Of a stretch of DNA of 64,000 bases, positions 11,441-23,400 are shown one piece after another. Each line of letters starts with the position of its first letter. Position 1 is the stretch's first letter. The notes under the pieces were generated by a model, which did not search any database, was not told the origin of the DNA, and was given only the letters and a program-made list of their open reading frames with translations. This DNA comes from Plazaster borealis (Eukaryota; Echinodermata; Asteroidea; Forcipulatida; Labidiasteridae), in contig CM037463.1 in the NCBI GenBank assembly GCA_021014325.1, positions 62,001 to 126,000 on the forward strand, in the 5' to 3' direction. A program made the position numbers and the translations under genes.

Positions 11441-14400
11441 ATTGATTGATTGATTAATTGATTGATTGATTGAGTGATTGAATGATTGATTGATTGATTG
11501 ATTGATTGACTGATTGATTGATTGATTGATTGAATGATTGATTGATTGATTGATTGATCGATTGAACACGAACCTTGTTTACAGACATGACCACACCCAT
11601 TAGAGCAACAAAGTTCTCCTTCACCACACAGGTCACTTGGTCCACATTCCTCTGAACAGATACCACCTTCTGAGACAGATGGGCACGTCAACACTGAGGA
11701 GATTTAAGTAAGAGATGCAAAATGCAACAGCTCAATGGAAGAAACACATTAAAATTATACTTTTTTGTTTAAGACAACAGTGTACAATCCAATTCATTTT
11801 TTGATATGAAGAAATATAGCATTATACATATCTCAAAACTTATACAGCTGTTATTTCGTTATGTCAGTGCAAAAATGTTGTATCTCGATTTTGTAAAAAT
11901 ATTGTATCTCTCACGACAATGCTCCAGGGAAAAAAGTTGTATATTGGCGAATACTTGTTTTGTATGTACATCTGGGCTATTTGCGCGTAACATAAAGGCT
12001 ATTTTTTGCACTGACACAATGATTTTTACAATACTTGGTTTTATGTGGACATTAGGGTAAAAATTAGTAAAACCTTCTCACATAAATACCGACATAATAT
12101 GTATCTTGCCTGTCTGAAAATACCATGGAATGCTCATGGTCATTTTTATAATGATCAAGGTCCATAAACAGATCGTTTCAATTACCCAAGGGAGGGGCAG
12201 CACAGGCGCAGATGTCACAGTCATTATCATCCTTGGCTAGACCATTGGGACATTCCAGCTGACAGAATATCTCTGGACAAGCTGCAGTCAAAAGATCACA
12301 TTGAAAACTTAAAATAGTTAATAATGAAATCACACAAAGGAAGCTTAATTTAGTCCTCGATGCGGATCTCTGGACTCACCTGTGGGTGGATCTTTACAGG
12401 CGCAGATTTCACAGTTATTGTCATTGGTTGCCCATCCATACCGACAACGCATTCTACACAAGACCGGTTCACATCCTGAAAGGGGTGGGGTATGCAATCA
12501 GACATGTTAATAATAATCGTATTTCTTATTTAGCACACATTAGGTGGACGAGTCAAAGTGAAATTTTCATTTTATGAAGTTAAAGAACCCTCAAAAGTGC
12601 TGTAACACTGTAACCTGTGTAGAGAATATGATGAAGAAATGTTCATTTTTTAAAAGTGAAAGGAAAACCCCACATAGGAAAAACCAACGCAATCAGGAAG
12701 GGACTGAAAAGCCAATCTACATGCAAAGCTACGGTCTGGAATTCAGACCAGAGGTCCACACAGGTGAAAGGCAGCCAAATATACCATTAAACCAACACGT
12801 CCCCCCTCATACATAAGACAAGAAAACAAAGTTTCTAAGCCTATTTTTCAGGTACTTCCATGGTATGTATGCAGAAGGTCTCCAAGTCGCTGTCCATTCT
12901 CTACGCACCTTCACTAGCGCCACATGTTTTGTCGCATCATCTCACCCCTTCACTGCATCTGTTCCAAAATCAGAACTGTGCGATATGCTCTTGGCTTCGT
13001 TTCCCCAAACTGCTGCACTTTGGAACCCCCTACCTATATAAACTGTGCAAGTTTTGCGTGTATTCAAACTTCTAGGACCAAGTTGGTCCCAGCCATATTA
13101 AGTTTTACGTATGCACGATTTTGTTTCTTCATATACTTTACTCTAGCTTATGGCTATACAAATTATATCATATTGTTGGGAAATTAAATTTTTGTCATGA
13201 AATATATGAAAGTAAAATAAAATTAACAAGTCAAGAAAGAAAACCAGAGAATAAGACTTGACCTCCATTTCCAGTTACTTGTAAACTATCAAGAATTTTG
13301 CCCAACTAACGTTCATGTTATAATTAAAACCTATGTAATGGTCACACAAATTTGTGCGTGATTTGCAAATGGGATTTCTAAGAAAGAAGCATCCTCATCC
13401 CAAGTTTTAATTTTGTTTCAATGTTATTTTTAACAAAGTATTTGTATTATATACAAATAAAATATTCATTGTATTAATAACAAATTGCTAAAGGGAATTT
13501 TTATTTTCAAGAATTTTGCACAGTCTATATCTTGTCTTCCACCAACTTAAACTCTGCACAGTTCAACAAGAATGTGAACAGATATTTCCTCTCACTTTAA
13601 ACTGTATTCTTATTTTCTTTGTAGCCCTCACCCTAAGCGGGCTTTTGGCCTTGTGTTGGGTGACTTTTCATTAAAAAATAAAAAATAAAAAAAATAAAGT
13701 GACCATACCTTCTGTACAGACACGACCACATCCATTTGAGCAGCAAATCTGCCCCTCTGGACACGTTTTGTCACCATAGTCACACCCCTCGACGCAGATC
13801 CCTCCGACCCCTTGCTGAACAATGGGGCAAACCTTGGGAATACGCCGCCCTGGGCCTCCTCTAAAGGCACCTGTCCTGGCCAGAGAGAACTCGTCAGGGA
13901 AGTCACGGCAGGCACAGATGTCGCACCCTCTATCGTCCTTCTGGTATCCATTGCGGCAGCCCAGACGACAGCGAAGTGGTTCACAGTCTGCAAAACGGAT
14001 TTCAGAAATCATTAACAACGTATCAGTTTAAAATATTTGGTGAATTTAAGGATTTGATGGTAAAGACAGATTTTTATTTAATCTTACATGATGTAAAAGT
14101 ATTAATAATAGGTTTATAGTGTACCTCTGAGATTGATTTTCATGAAATAATAACAATAGGATTTACAACATGTTTTTTTAACTTACAGGCTTTTTAAGCA
14201 GAAATTAATTGCTTAATAAGCACTACCAGTCACAAATGGTACATATAATGCCTTGGCATTTTGGCTTGTAACCTTTTTTGGTAGCACAGTTGTTTTGTGC
14301 TTAGCTACTTTTTTTCTCAAGCAGATCCATGAAATTGGGCTCAGGTCTTTAGCTCCTCAATGTGATGAATTAAAACTGTTCAAACGTTGAATTCTAATAA

Positions 14401-17400
14401 ATATGGCACTCTTCGTAACCTAAAGGCAATACATAAACAAAATTAAGCGATTATAATGAAATTCACTTAAAGACAGTCAAAATAAAATCTAAACACTTTT
14501 CAAAAGTTAAAGTTACCTGGTGGATCAGCACATTCACATTTTCCACAGCCAATTTCGTCTTTCAGAAATCCATATCTGCAGTGCATACGGCACTGGACCT
14601 CACTGCAGGCTATTAACAAAAAACATTTCAAAATAGACTGTGAACATGAAAATAAAACTCTATTATTTCCCAAAAAGCACAAAAGTATCTTGTACAACAT
14701 GTTTTGTTTTTACATGACAGTGCCTTTAGATATTTATTTGTAGGCAAAAAGAGAATTTTCCAGCTACATCGAGTACCACAAGCCTTTTTAAGAGGAAAAA
14801 TACTTGAGATTGGCCTGCAGTTTCACGCTGCAACTAAAAGACTGGAATGAAGACATGCTTTCACAATACAATGGGAGACTTTTGGGTTCGTGCTGCAACT
14901 TAGAGACTGGAATGAAGACATGCTTTCACAATACAATGGGAGACTTTTGGGTTCATGCTGCAACTTAGAGACTGGAATGAAGACATGCTTTCACAATACA
15001 ATGGGAGACTTTTGGGTTCATGCTGCAACTTAGAGACTGGAATGAAGACATGCTTTCACAATACAATGGGAGACTTTTGGGTTCATGCTGCAACTTAAAG
15101 ACTGGAATGAAGACATGCTTTTACAATACAATGGGAGACTTACCAGGTAATTTCGTTGTTCTTGGAATTGTGCGCATGCTCATTAAACTATGGAAATTTA
15201 CCTGTTAAATCTGCTGCCCCCTAGCGTTACAAAGTCTCCCATTGTGGAAGTCTCATTCATAAGTAGAGCCTCTGTCTCATTAGATTTTTTTTGTAAGAAT
15301 AACTACAGACCTGGAATGCAAATGTGGCCACATCCATTTGAGCAGCATTTTTGGTCATCTGGGCACTCGCCATCAGCTCTGCAATTTTCCACACAGATGC
15401 CTCCTACCTCCGCAGAAACGAAAGGACAGATACCAGCCTTTACCTCTGTTGGTTAAAGACAGTTGATGACAGCACTTCACAATTACAACATAGATTACAA
15501 ACATTCATATCAAGAACTACTTATCCGTTCATCCCAATTTTACAATTGTGTGCATTATTAATATTACATGTGGAAAAAACTTGTGAAAAAACTTGCTGGC
15601 GACCCAACATTTTGGTTGACTGTTTCTTAGATGCAATATGAGCTCTGACTGGTTCAAACCTGTTTCTCAGAGGCAATATGAGCTCTGACTGGTTCAAACC
15701 TGTTTCTCAGAGGCAATATGAGTTCTGACTGGTTCAGACCTGTTTCTCAGAGGCAATATGAGTTCTGACTGGTTCAAACCTGTTTCTTAGATGCAATATG
15801 AGTTCTGACTGGTTCAAACCCATTTCATAGATGCAATATGAGTTCTGACTGGTTCAAACCTGTTTCTCAGAGGCAATAATATGAGCTCTGACTGGTTCAA
15901 ACCTGTTTCTTAGAGGCAATATGAGTTCTGACTGGTCCAAACCCATTTCATAGATGCAATATGAGTTCTGACTGGTTCAGACCTGTTTCTCAGATGCAAT
16001 ATGAGTTTCGACTGGTTAAGACCTGTTTCTTAGATGCATTCCCGTTTCATAGATGCAATATGAGTTCTGACTGGTTCAAACCCATTTCATAGATGCAATA
16101 TGAGTTCCGACTGGTTCTGACTGGTTCAGATTTGTTTCATAGATGCAATATGAGTTCCGACTGGTTCTGACTGGTTCAGATTTGTTTCATAGATGCAATA
16201 TGAGCTCTGACTGGCTCAAATCTGTTTCTCAGATGCAATATGAGTTCTGACTGGTTTAGACCTGTTTCTCAGATCAATATGAGTGGTAACTGGTTCAGAC
16301 CTGTTTTTTCTTTTTTATGATAGAACCTTTTTATTTGCAACCTCAATATAAAAAAGTTTGGATTGAAATAAACTTGATAAGAAGTTCTGACTTGTTCAGA
16401 CCGATTCAGAACAGTTCAGACCAGTTTAAACCTGTTCAGACCAGTTCTTGCGCTCACCTTCTTCATTGCATTCACATATCTCACATCCATTACTGTCACT
16501 CTTGAAGCCATACGTGCAAGAACGTCTGCACGAAAAAAGTGAACAACCCTCACTGTCCAAAGGAGGATCTGGGCCAACAAAAGAGGAAAAATTATGGAAA
16601 TGCAACAAACAAATGGATCCCAGGCCTTAGGGTTGAAGAATAAAAGTATACCAAATTAATATTACAAAAGCCCCTGGAGTTTATCATCTATTAAAATGTG
16701 CAAAATCCGACTGATCAGAATTGACAGGTACACATAAACATGAATATTGATGAGGATATCTACCTTGGCGTGGAGGCTTGCACTCACAGGTACGACAACC
16801 ATTTATGTCAGTCAGGTAACCAAAGCGGCAGCCAAGCCGACATTTGAAAATGGGACAAGCTGCAAAGGAAGAAATGGCAGGTTTATTGAAAGGAAGACAC
16901 AACATTTATAGATTGTTATTTTTAGCAAACAATAAAAGTTATTGTATTATTTTAAATGACAAAGCAGTGATATGGAAATGGCAAAAAACCCCAAATATAT
17001 GTCAATCAACATAGGTCATTTACAAAAACAGAAAAGAATCAAAACTTTGAAAGAAAATTCGCTCCAGAGAGCGCAACAGGAATCTAAATTAGAAATATTC
17101 CATACAAGACATATTGTGGGCTTCATGTTGTTAAGAACTTGGGATAAACTAATAATGGGTCAGATCCACAGAAGTGTAAAAATTAATACGCTAGACATGA
17201 ATTTTCAAATATTTTACAAAATGTAAACAAAAAGATCTTTAAAAAAAAACTACTAAACTAAACTTTACGCGAAAAGTACATGATTATCAGATAAAAAAAA
17301 ACATTGCTTACCAGAGTTGCATATTTTGCCACAGCCATTACTACAGCATTTCTCATCACTTGGGCATATTGAATCATCTTCGCATTCTGTAACACAAATA

Positions 17401-20400
17401 CCACCTTGCTCCTCTTCGTCAATTACTGGACATTCACCAGGCTTGTTGGCTGTTACATAATGACAGGATCAAAAAGTATCCATTTCAATTTGTTACTGAT
17501 TTTAAGTTTCAATGGCTAGCATATTTTCAGTCTGAAAGAGGTGTTAGCTCCTAAAGTTTAATTTGGGGTTGAACAAAGAAAAATATTGACAAAAGCAGGA
17601 TTTGAACCAATGACCTCCGGTTTAACGTGCTGGCGATCTACCAACTGAGCGATCTAGCCCTTTGTTGGCAGTCTCCCTATATTGTCAATATCTTTGTTTG
17701 GGGGTGCCAGTCAGAAGCACCCCCTAGCACCCCCGAACAAAGATATTGACATGTGAAGTTTATAGAAGTTTGGAAAGTGTGTCTTTGTTAGCAGACCACA
17801 AATCCTAAAATTTTGGGTTTTGCGTGGCAGCTGACAAACAGCCTCATGCCAAATCAGGCTTTGTGGACTTTGAACCTTATGTTCAATGGAGAGTAACAGC
17901 CAGCCACCGTACTTCTGCACTACATACAGATTAAATGTGGGTCAATACATATGTGTTCTTTAACTTCCGATTTTGACTAGAAGTTAAGGTCAAATTGATA
18001 TTATCTCTGTGCAAAAAGGTTTGAGCAGGCTCAAAGACCTACAATCTGATGTACAAATTGGGATTAACGGATAAGTAGTTCTTGATATGAATTTTTGTAA
18101 TTTTCAACTTCCGGTTTCAACCGGAAGTCAAAGTCAAATGGGGTCACACTCTATGTAGCATTTGTTTAGTTTGTAAAGACCGTTCCGATGATGTATAGAT
18201 TGTAAAAATCCAATGTGTGGTTCAGGAGTTATGATTTGTTTTCAAATATTTAACTTTGATTTAATGTAATTCAAAACCTGATGACGTCATCATGATGTCA
18301 TCAAAATTGTGTCGTCTTGATATGGAGGTTCAATTGTCTGATGAGTTTCAATGTTCAAATCAATTTCAATCTTGAGTTATGCTGTAGATAAGCCCCGAAA
18401 ATAATTTTTTTAAAAGAAAAACAAAGGCAAATTTTGACCTTCCGGTTTGACCAGAAGTAAAGGTTATACAAATTTGGCGTTAACTTTTCAAATGTTGCCC
18501 AAGTCTTGATCTATCAGATGCCCAATTATGAACATCATAGCTTTCCAATTCAAGGAAATACAGCAATTAACAAATGGTAATTTGTTTACTTAAAAAAAAA
18601 TTGTAATTCAACACCTGACGACGTCATCATGACGTCACTGTTCATGTGCCGTCTTCATGTTAAGGCCAAGTTTCAAGTCTGTACAACCTTTAGTTTTTGC
18701 AAAATCTTACTGAGAAGGTTCAGTGGGAAGGAAGAAGAAGGTGGGGAAAACTAAGAAGAAGAAGATGGAGAAGAAAAAACAGAACAAAAACAAAAGGTGT
18801 TCGACTGAAGCCCGAACACCTAATAATAATGTACATTTATAATGTGCCATGTCTGTCATAAGCATGATCAATGACACTCCCGGCCCTGAAATATCAAATT
18901 TGGTGGAGCTTGTTAAGAATAATTTTATGAGACGAAGCAACCATAATACAACACCAAAAATATATAAAAGGTGAGATGGTGCATATTACTGCCAGACCAT
19001 GCCAGAAACACTGCGGCAAACCCCATCTGTACTGTTTTTTATTTACATTCATTACACACAAAAACGGGACCAACGGCTTTACATCCCAAGCGAAGGACAA
19101 AGCATTTAGGCAATGTACATCGTACCAATGGATCCAAAATGTTTGAATGTGCACAATACTTTCACGATCCATTGCCTGGACCCAAACAGTTGTGAAACTT
19201 ACCTGGTGTTGGCAAGCATCGGCAGATTTCACAACCCTCGCTGTTTCGGGCAAAGCCCCATAGGCAACCAATACGACACGTCACTGGAGTACAAGCTGCA
19301 AGAACAAAACAAGCAACTGATAAAAATTCATTCAACCAAAACAAATTAATCATTGAAAATAACAAGATGTATTACTATCAGATCTTACTAGTCCTTCAAA
19401 ATATCTTACCCATCTGGCATGTTTGTGCGCACCCATTGGAGCAACACTTCATGCTACGATCTTCACAGTCACCGTCAGACTCACAGTTGTTGACACATAT
19501 CCCAAAAGTACCTTCAGCCAGGGCAGGACACTTCCCAAAGTTCTCTATATCCACAGAAGACAAACAAACATGTGGATTCATTTAACAATATAATAATAAC
19601 AGTAATCAGCAGTATAAATCATTTTATCTAATCCTGATAGGCTTATCACAATGCTCAATAATTGTTACCACAGGTATGCAGAGCTACGTTTGAATTATAA
19701 CACCCATTTATATACGACATTGTATGGGTTATCGAGGTGATGTGGCACAATCTGCAGCCAACCATGTCAGAAACATCAGGGCAAACCCCTCCTTCATCAC
19801 ACCCTATGGGCATCCCAAAGACACCTCTGAGGATTCACAAGGTGGAGTGGCACAATCTGCAGCCAACCATGTCAGAAACATCAGGGCAAACCCCTCCTTC
19901 ATCACACCCTATGGGCATCCCAAAGACACCTCTGAGGATTCACAAGGTGGAGTGGCACAATCTGCAGCCAACCATGTCAGAAACATCAGGGCAAACCCCT
20001 CCTTCATCACACCCTATGGGCATCTCAAAGACACCTCTGAGGATTCACAAGGTGGAGTGGCACAATCTGCAGCCAACCATGTCAGAAACATCAGGGCAAA
20101 CCCCTCCTTCATCACACCCTATGGGCATCTCAAAGACACCTCTGAGGATTCACAAGGTGGAGTGGCACAATCTACAGCCAACCATGTCAGAAACATCAGG
20201 GCAAACCCCTCCTTCATCACACCCTATGGGCATCTCAAAGACACCTCTAAGGGTTTACAAGGTGGAGTGGCACAATCTGCAGCCAACCATGTCAGAAACA
20301 TCAGGGTAAACCCCTCCTTCATCACACCCTATGGGCATCTCAAAGACACCTCTGAGGATTCACAAGGTGGAGTGGCACAATCTGCAGCCAACCATGTCAG

Positions 20401-23400
20401 AAACATCAGGGTAAACCCCTCCTTCATCACACCCTATGGGCATCTCAAAGACACCTCTGAGGATTCACAAGGTGGAGTGGCACAATCTGCAGCCAACCAT
20501 GTCAGAAACATCAGGGTAAACCCCTCCTTCATCACACCCTATGGGCATCTCAAAGACACCTCTGAGGATTCACAAGGTGGAGTGGCACAATCTACAGCCA
20601 ACCATGTCAGAAACATCAGGGCAAACCCCTCCTTCATCACACCCTATGGGCATCTCAAAGACACCTCTAAGGGTTTACAAGGTGGAGTGGCACAATCTGC
20701 AGCCAACCATGTCAGAAACATCAGGGCAAACCCCTCCTTCATCACACCCTATGGGCATCTCAAAGACACTTCTGAGGATTCACAAGGTGGAGTGGCACAA
20801 TCTACAGCCAACCATGTCAGAAACATCAGGGCAAACCCCTCCTCTTAATGATAAATATACTGGGTTCTTTTACGTGCATTAAAACTAAACAACACATGGG
20901 ACCTAGGGCTTTATGTCCCATCAAAAGGACTTACTGAGAGGTGGTTTACATCTGCAGATGTCACAGCCATTAGCATCCTTCAGATATCCAGCAGGACAAG
21001 CCATTCTACATGACACAGCAGGGCATGCTAAAAACAAAACGCATTCAAACATATGTCATTATTAGAGAAAGTGAACTGGTCCTGTCCTACAAATAAAAAC
21101 ATCAGTCCAAAGCATTTTTTCAAACTGACCAATACAGTGTAGCATAAGGTGATGGAAAATCCCCTATCGTCTAATAAACGGTTTATTTGCCAAAATTTGC
21201 AATTTACTTCAGCTTTTGAACGTGTAAAAATATAAAAAAAACATAATTTTGAAAAATGTATAAGTCAGGTCTGTTTTACTTTTTGAAAAATTATCAATTT
21301 TAAACCCCCACCAAGTTTTCACCACTCTTTCAAAATCATTCCTAGTTAAGACCCATTAGTACTCCAACAAAGATTCACAGATAAAAACTAAATTTACCGC
21401 AGATCAAATCAGTTGGTTTGGAATTACTTACTCTGTGTGCAGACCTTTGCACAGCCATTGCTACAACATCTCTGTTCCTCTGTACAATCCTCATCTTCAA
21501 AACAGGTTGACACACATGTCCCTACGGATCCCTTCATCGAGGGACAGACACCAGGGAGGCTTGATCCGCTGCCCCTTCGAAGGAATGACTTTCTAGGTTC
21601 GAAGCAACGACAAATCTCACAGCCTTGGTCATCCCGTTGGAAGCCATATTGACAGCTCATGCGACACGTGATTTCTTCACAGCCTGTTCATATTTAATGT
21701 GTAGATTGATATAGGGCCTTGTCTCAAGGGGCATTTTTACAGGCAACTTAGAGACAACTAACTGTTCTGCATGGAATTGGAGGCACTTTTCAAACTGTGT
21801 CTTATTATCCCCTAGAAAATTATCTGAAATTTTGAAAGATAAATGTTTTTTCTTCTTAGAGATTGCCTGGAACTGGTTGCCTGTAAATTGACTGGTGTAA
21901 CAGGGTCTAAACACATATCTCAAAGGACACACAATAGGAACAATTCAATAGAGTCACATTTATTATGACTCTGACTCAGACTCAAACTTCAGGCATGATG
22001 GTCAATGACTCAAACTTGGACTTTGTCTCAATGTTTGGGATTACGGACTTGACAGCAAATTATTTAAACAAGTTAAGTGGACTCAATCCTCGAACTCATG
22101 GAGTAAGGACTGGGATACAGGACTGGTATTCGCTCAGTAGAGAGGGTTCTGCTTACCTGGGGGCATTTTGCACTTGCAGATCTCACAGCCATCATCGTCT
22201 GTATCAAAGCCAAGTTCACAGAACATTCTACACCGAACAGGCTCACAAGCTGTAGAGTAATGTTAAACAAAACCTCTGTATCACTGTAAAGACATTTGAT
22301 ACATTTTTTCTGTAAGTAGTGGCAAGGGTATTGGGAAAAGTTTACCGTTGTGTTTCATAGAGGCGCTTTTAGCTAAGCACAGATCAATTTGGCTTACCAG
22401 AATAAGGTTGTCAGTCAAAACACCATGTTAAGTTTGTGACTGGTTCCATGTGTATTCTTCTCAGCTTAAATCTAATAAGCAATATGAAGTCAGACATAGG
22501 CGCTTGCGTTGTGTTTCATAGAGGCGCTTTTAGCTAAGCACAGATCAATTTGGCTTACCAGAATAAGGTTGTCAGTCAAAACACCATGTTAAGTTTGTGA
22601 CTGGTTCCATGTGTATTCTTCTCAGCTTAAATCTAATAAGCAATATGAAGTCAGACATAGGCGCTTGCCAAATCAACAAATTTCCTACTCTTAACGATAT
22701 TTGCCAGTGAGTTGACTGGCCATCCAAAACATTCAAATGTATGAGGATGGGTTGTGTATGGTGGCGCAACTGTTCACAGAACTAACTGTGTTCTGTGTAG
22801 ATTTATTCTCCATACGATATCATAATTATTGCAGGCTGGCAGAGTGCAAACTAACATTCAAAACCACAGTGGATAATCTCTCAGACAGTAGAAGGAATGA
22901 CTGTGTACTTTGCAGATGCATTCACCACATGATATCATACAATTTCAGGCTAGCATACATGTAGTTCATCCATCATTCATAATAACCACAGTGGACGTGT
23001 TGAATGGTTAGAACGGTCGAGTCTGTACTTGTTTAGTATGTATATTGCAGGCTGGCATATTTCATCTATTATTCATAACCACAGTGGATGATTTTGAATG
23101 GTAAGACAGTAGGAGGTTTGACTGTGTACTATGTACTGGGTCACCACATGATATAATATTGTAGGCTGGCATAGTTTATCTATCAATCAGAACCACAGTG
23201 GATGATATTGGAGCAAATAGTTGAGTATTAATCAAAATCTGCAAAACAGAAACAAAATAATTTTGCAAAAAGACTGATATGAGGCTTACCTTTTACGCAA
23301 GTTTTCCCGCATCCATTGCTGCAACATATCTCACCATCATTCACACATTCATTATCCACGTCACAGCCAATGACACAAATGCCAGCACTTTCTACATCGA

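Noticed and set aside
13628..13993. 121-codon alternative minus-strand ORF and two plus-strand ORFs
   Set aside because: They are shadows of the fused antistasin-WAP exon, whose correct frame keeps all cysteines and both splice sites.
17588..17662. tRNA gene on the minus strand
   Set aside because: A- and B-boxes are present but the acceptor ends do not pair, and the same tail occurs at 3195 and 9003; it is a SINE head.
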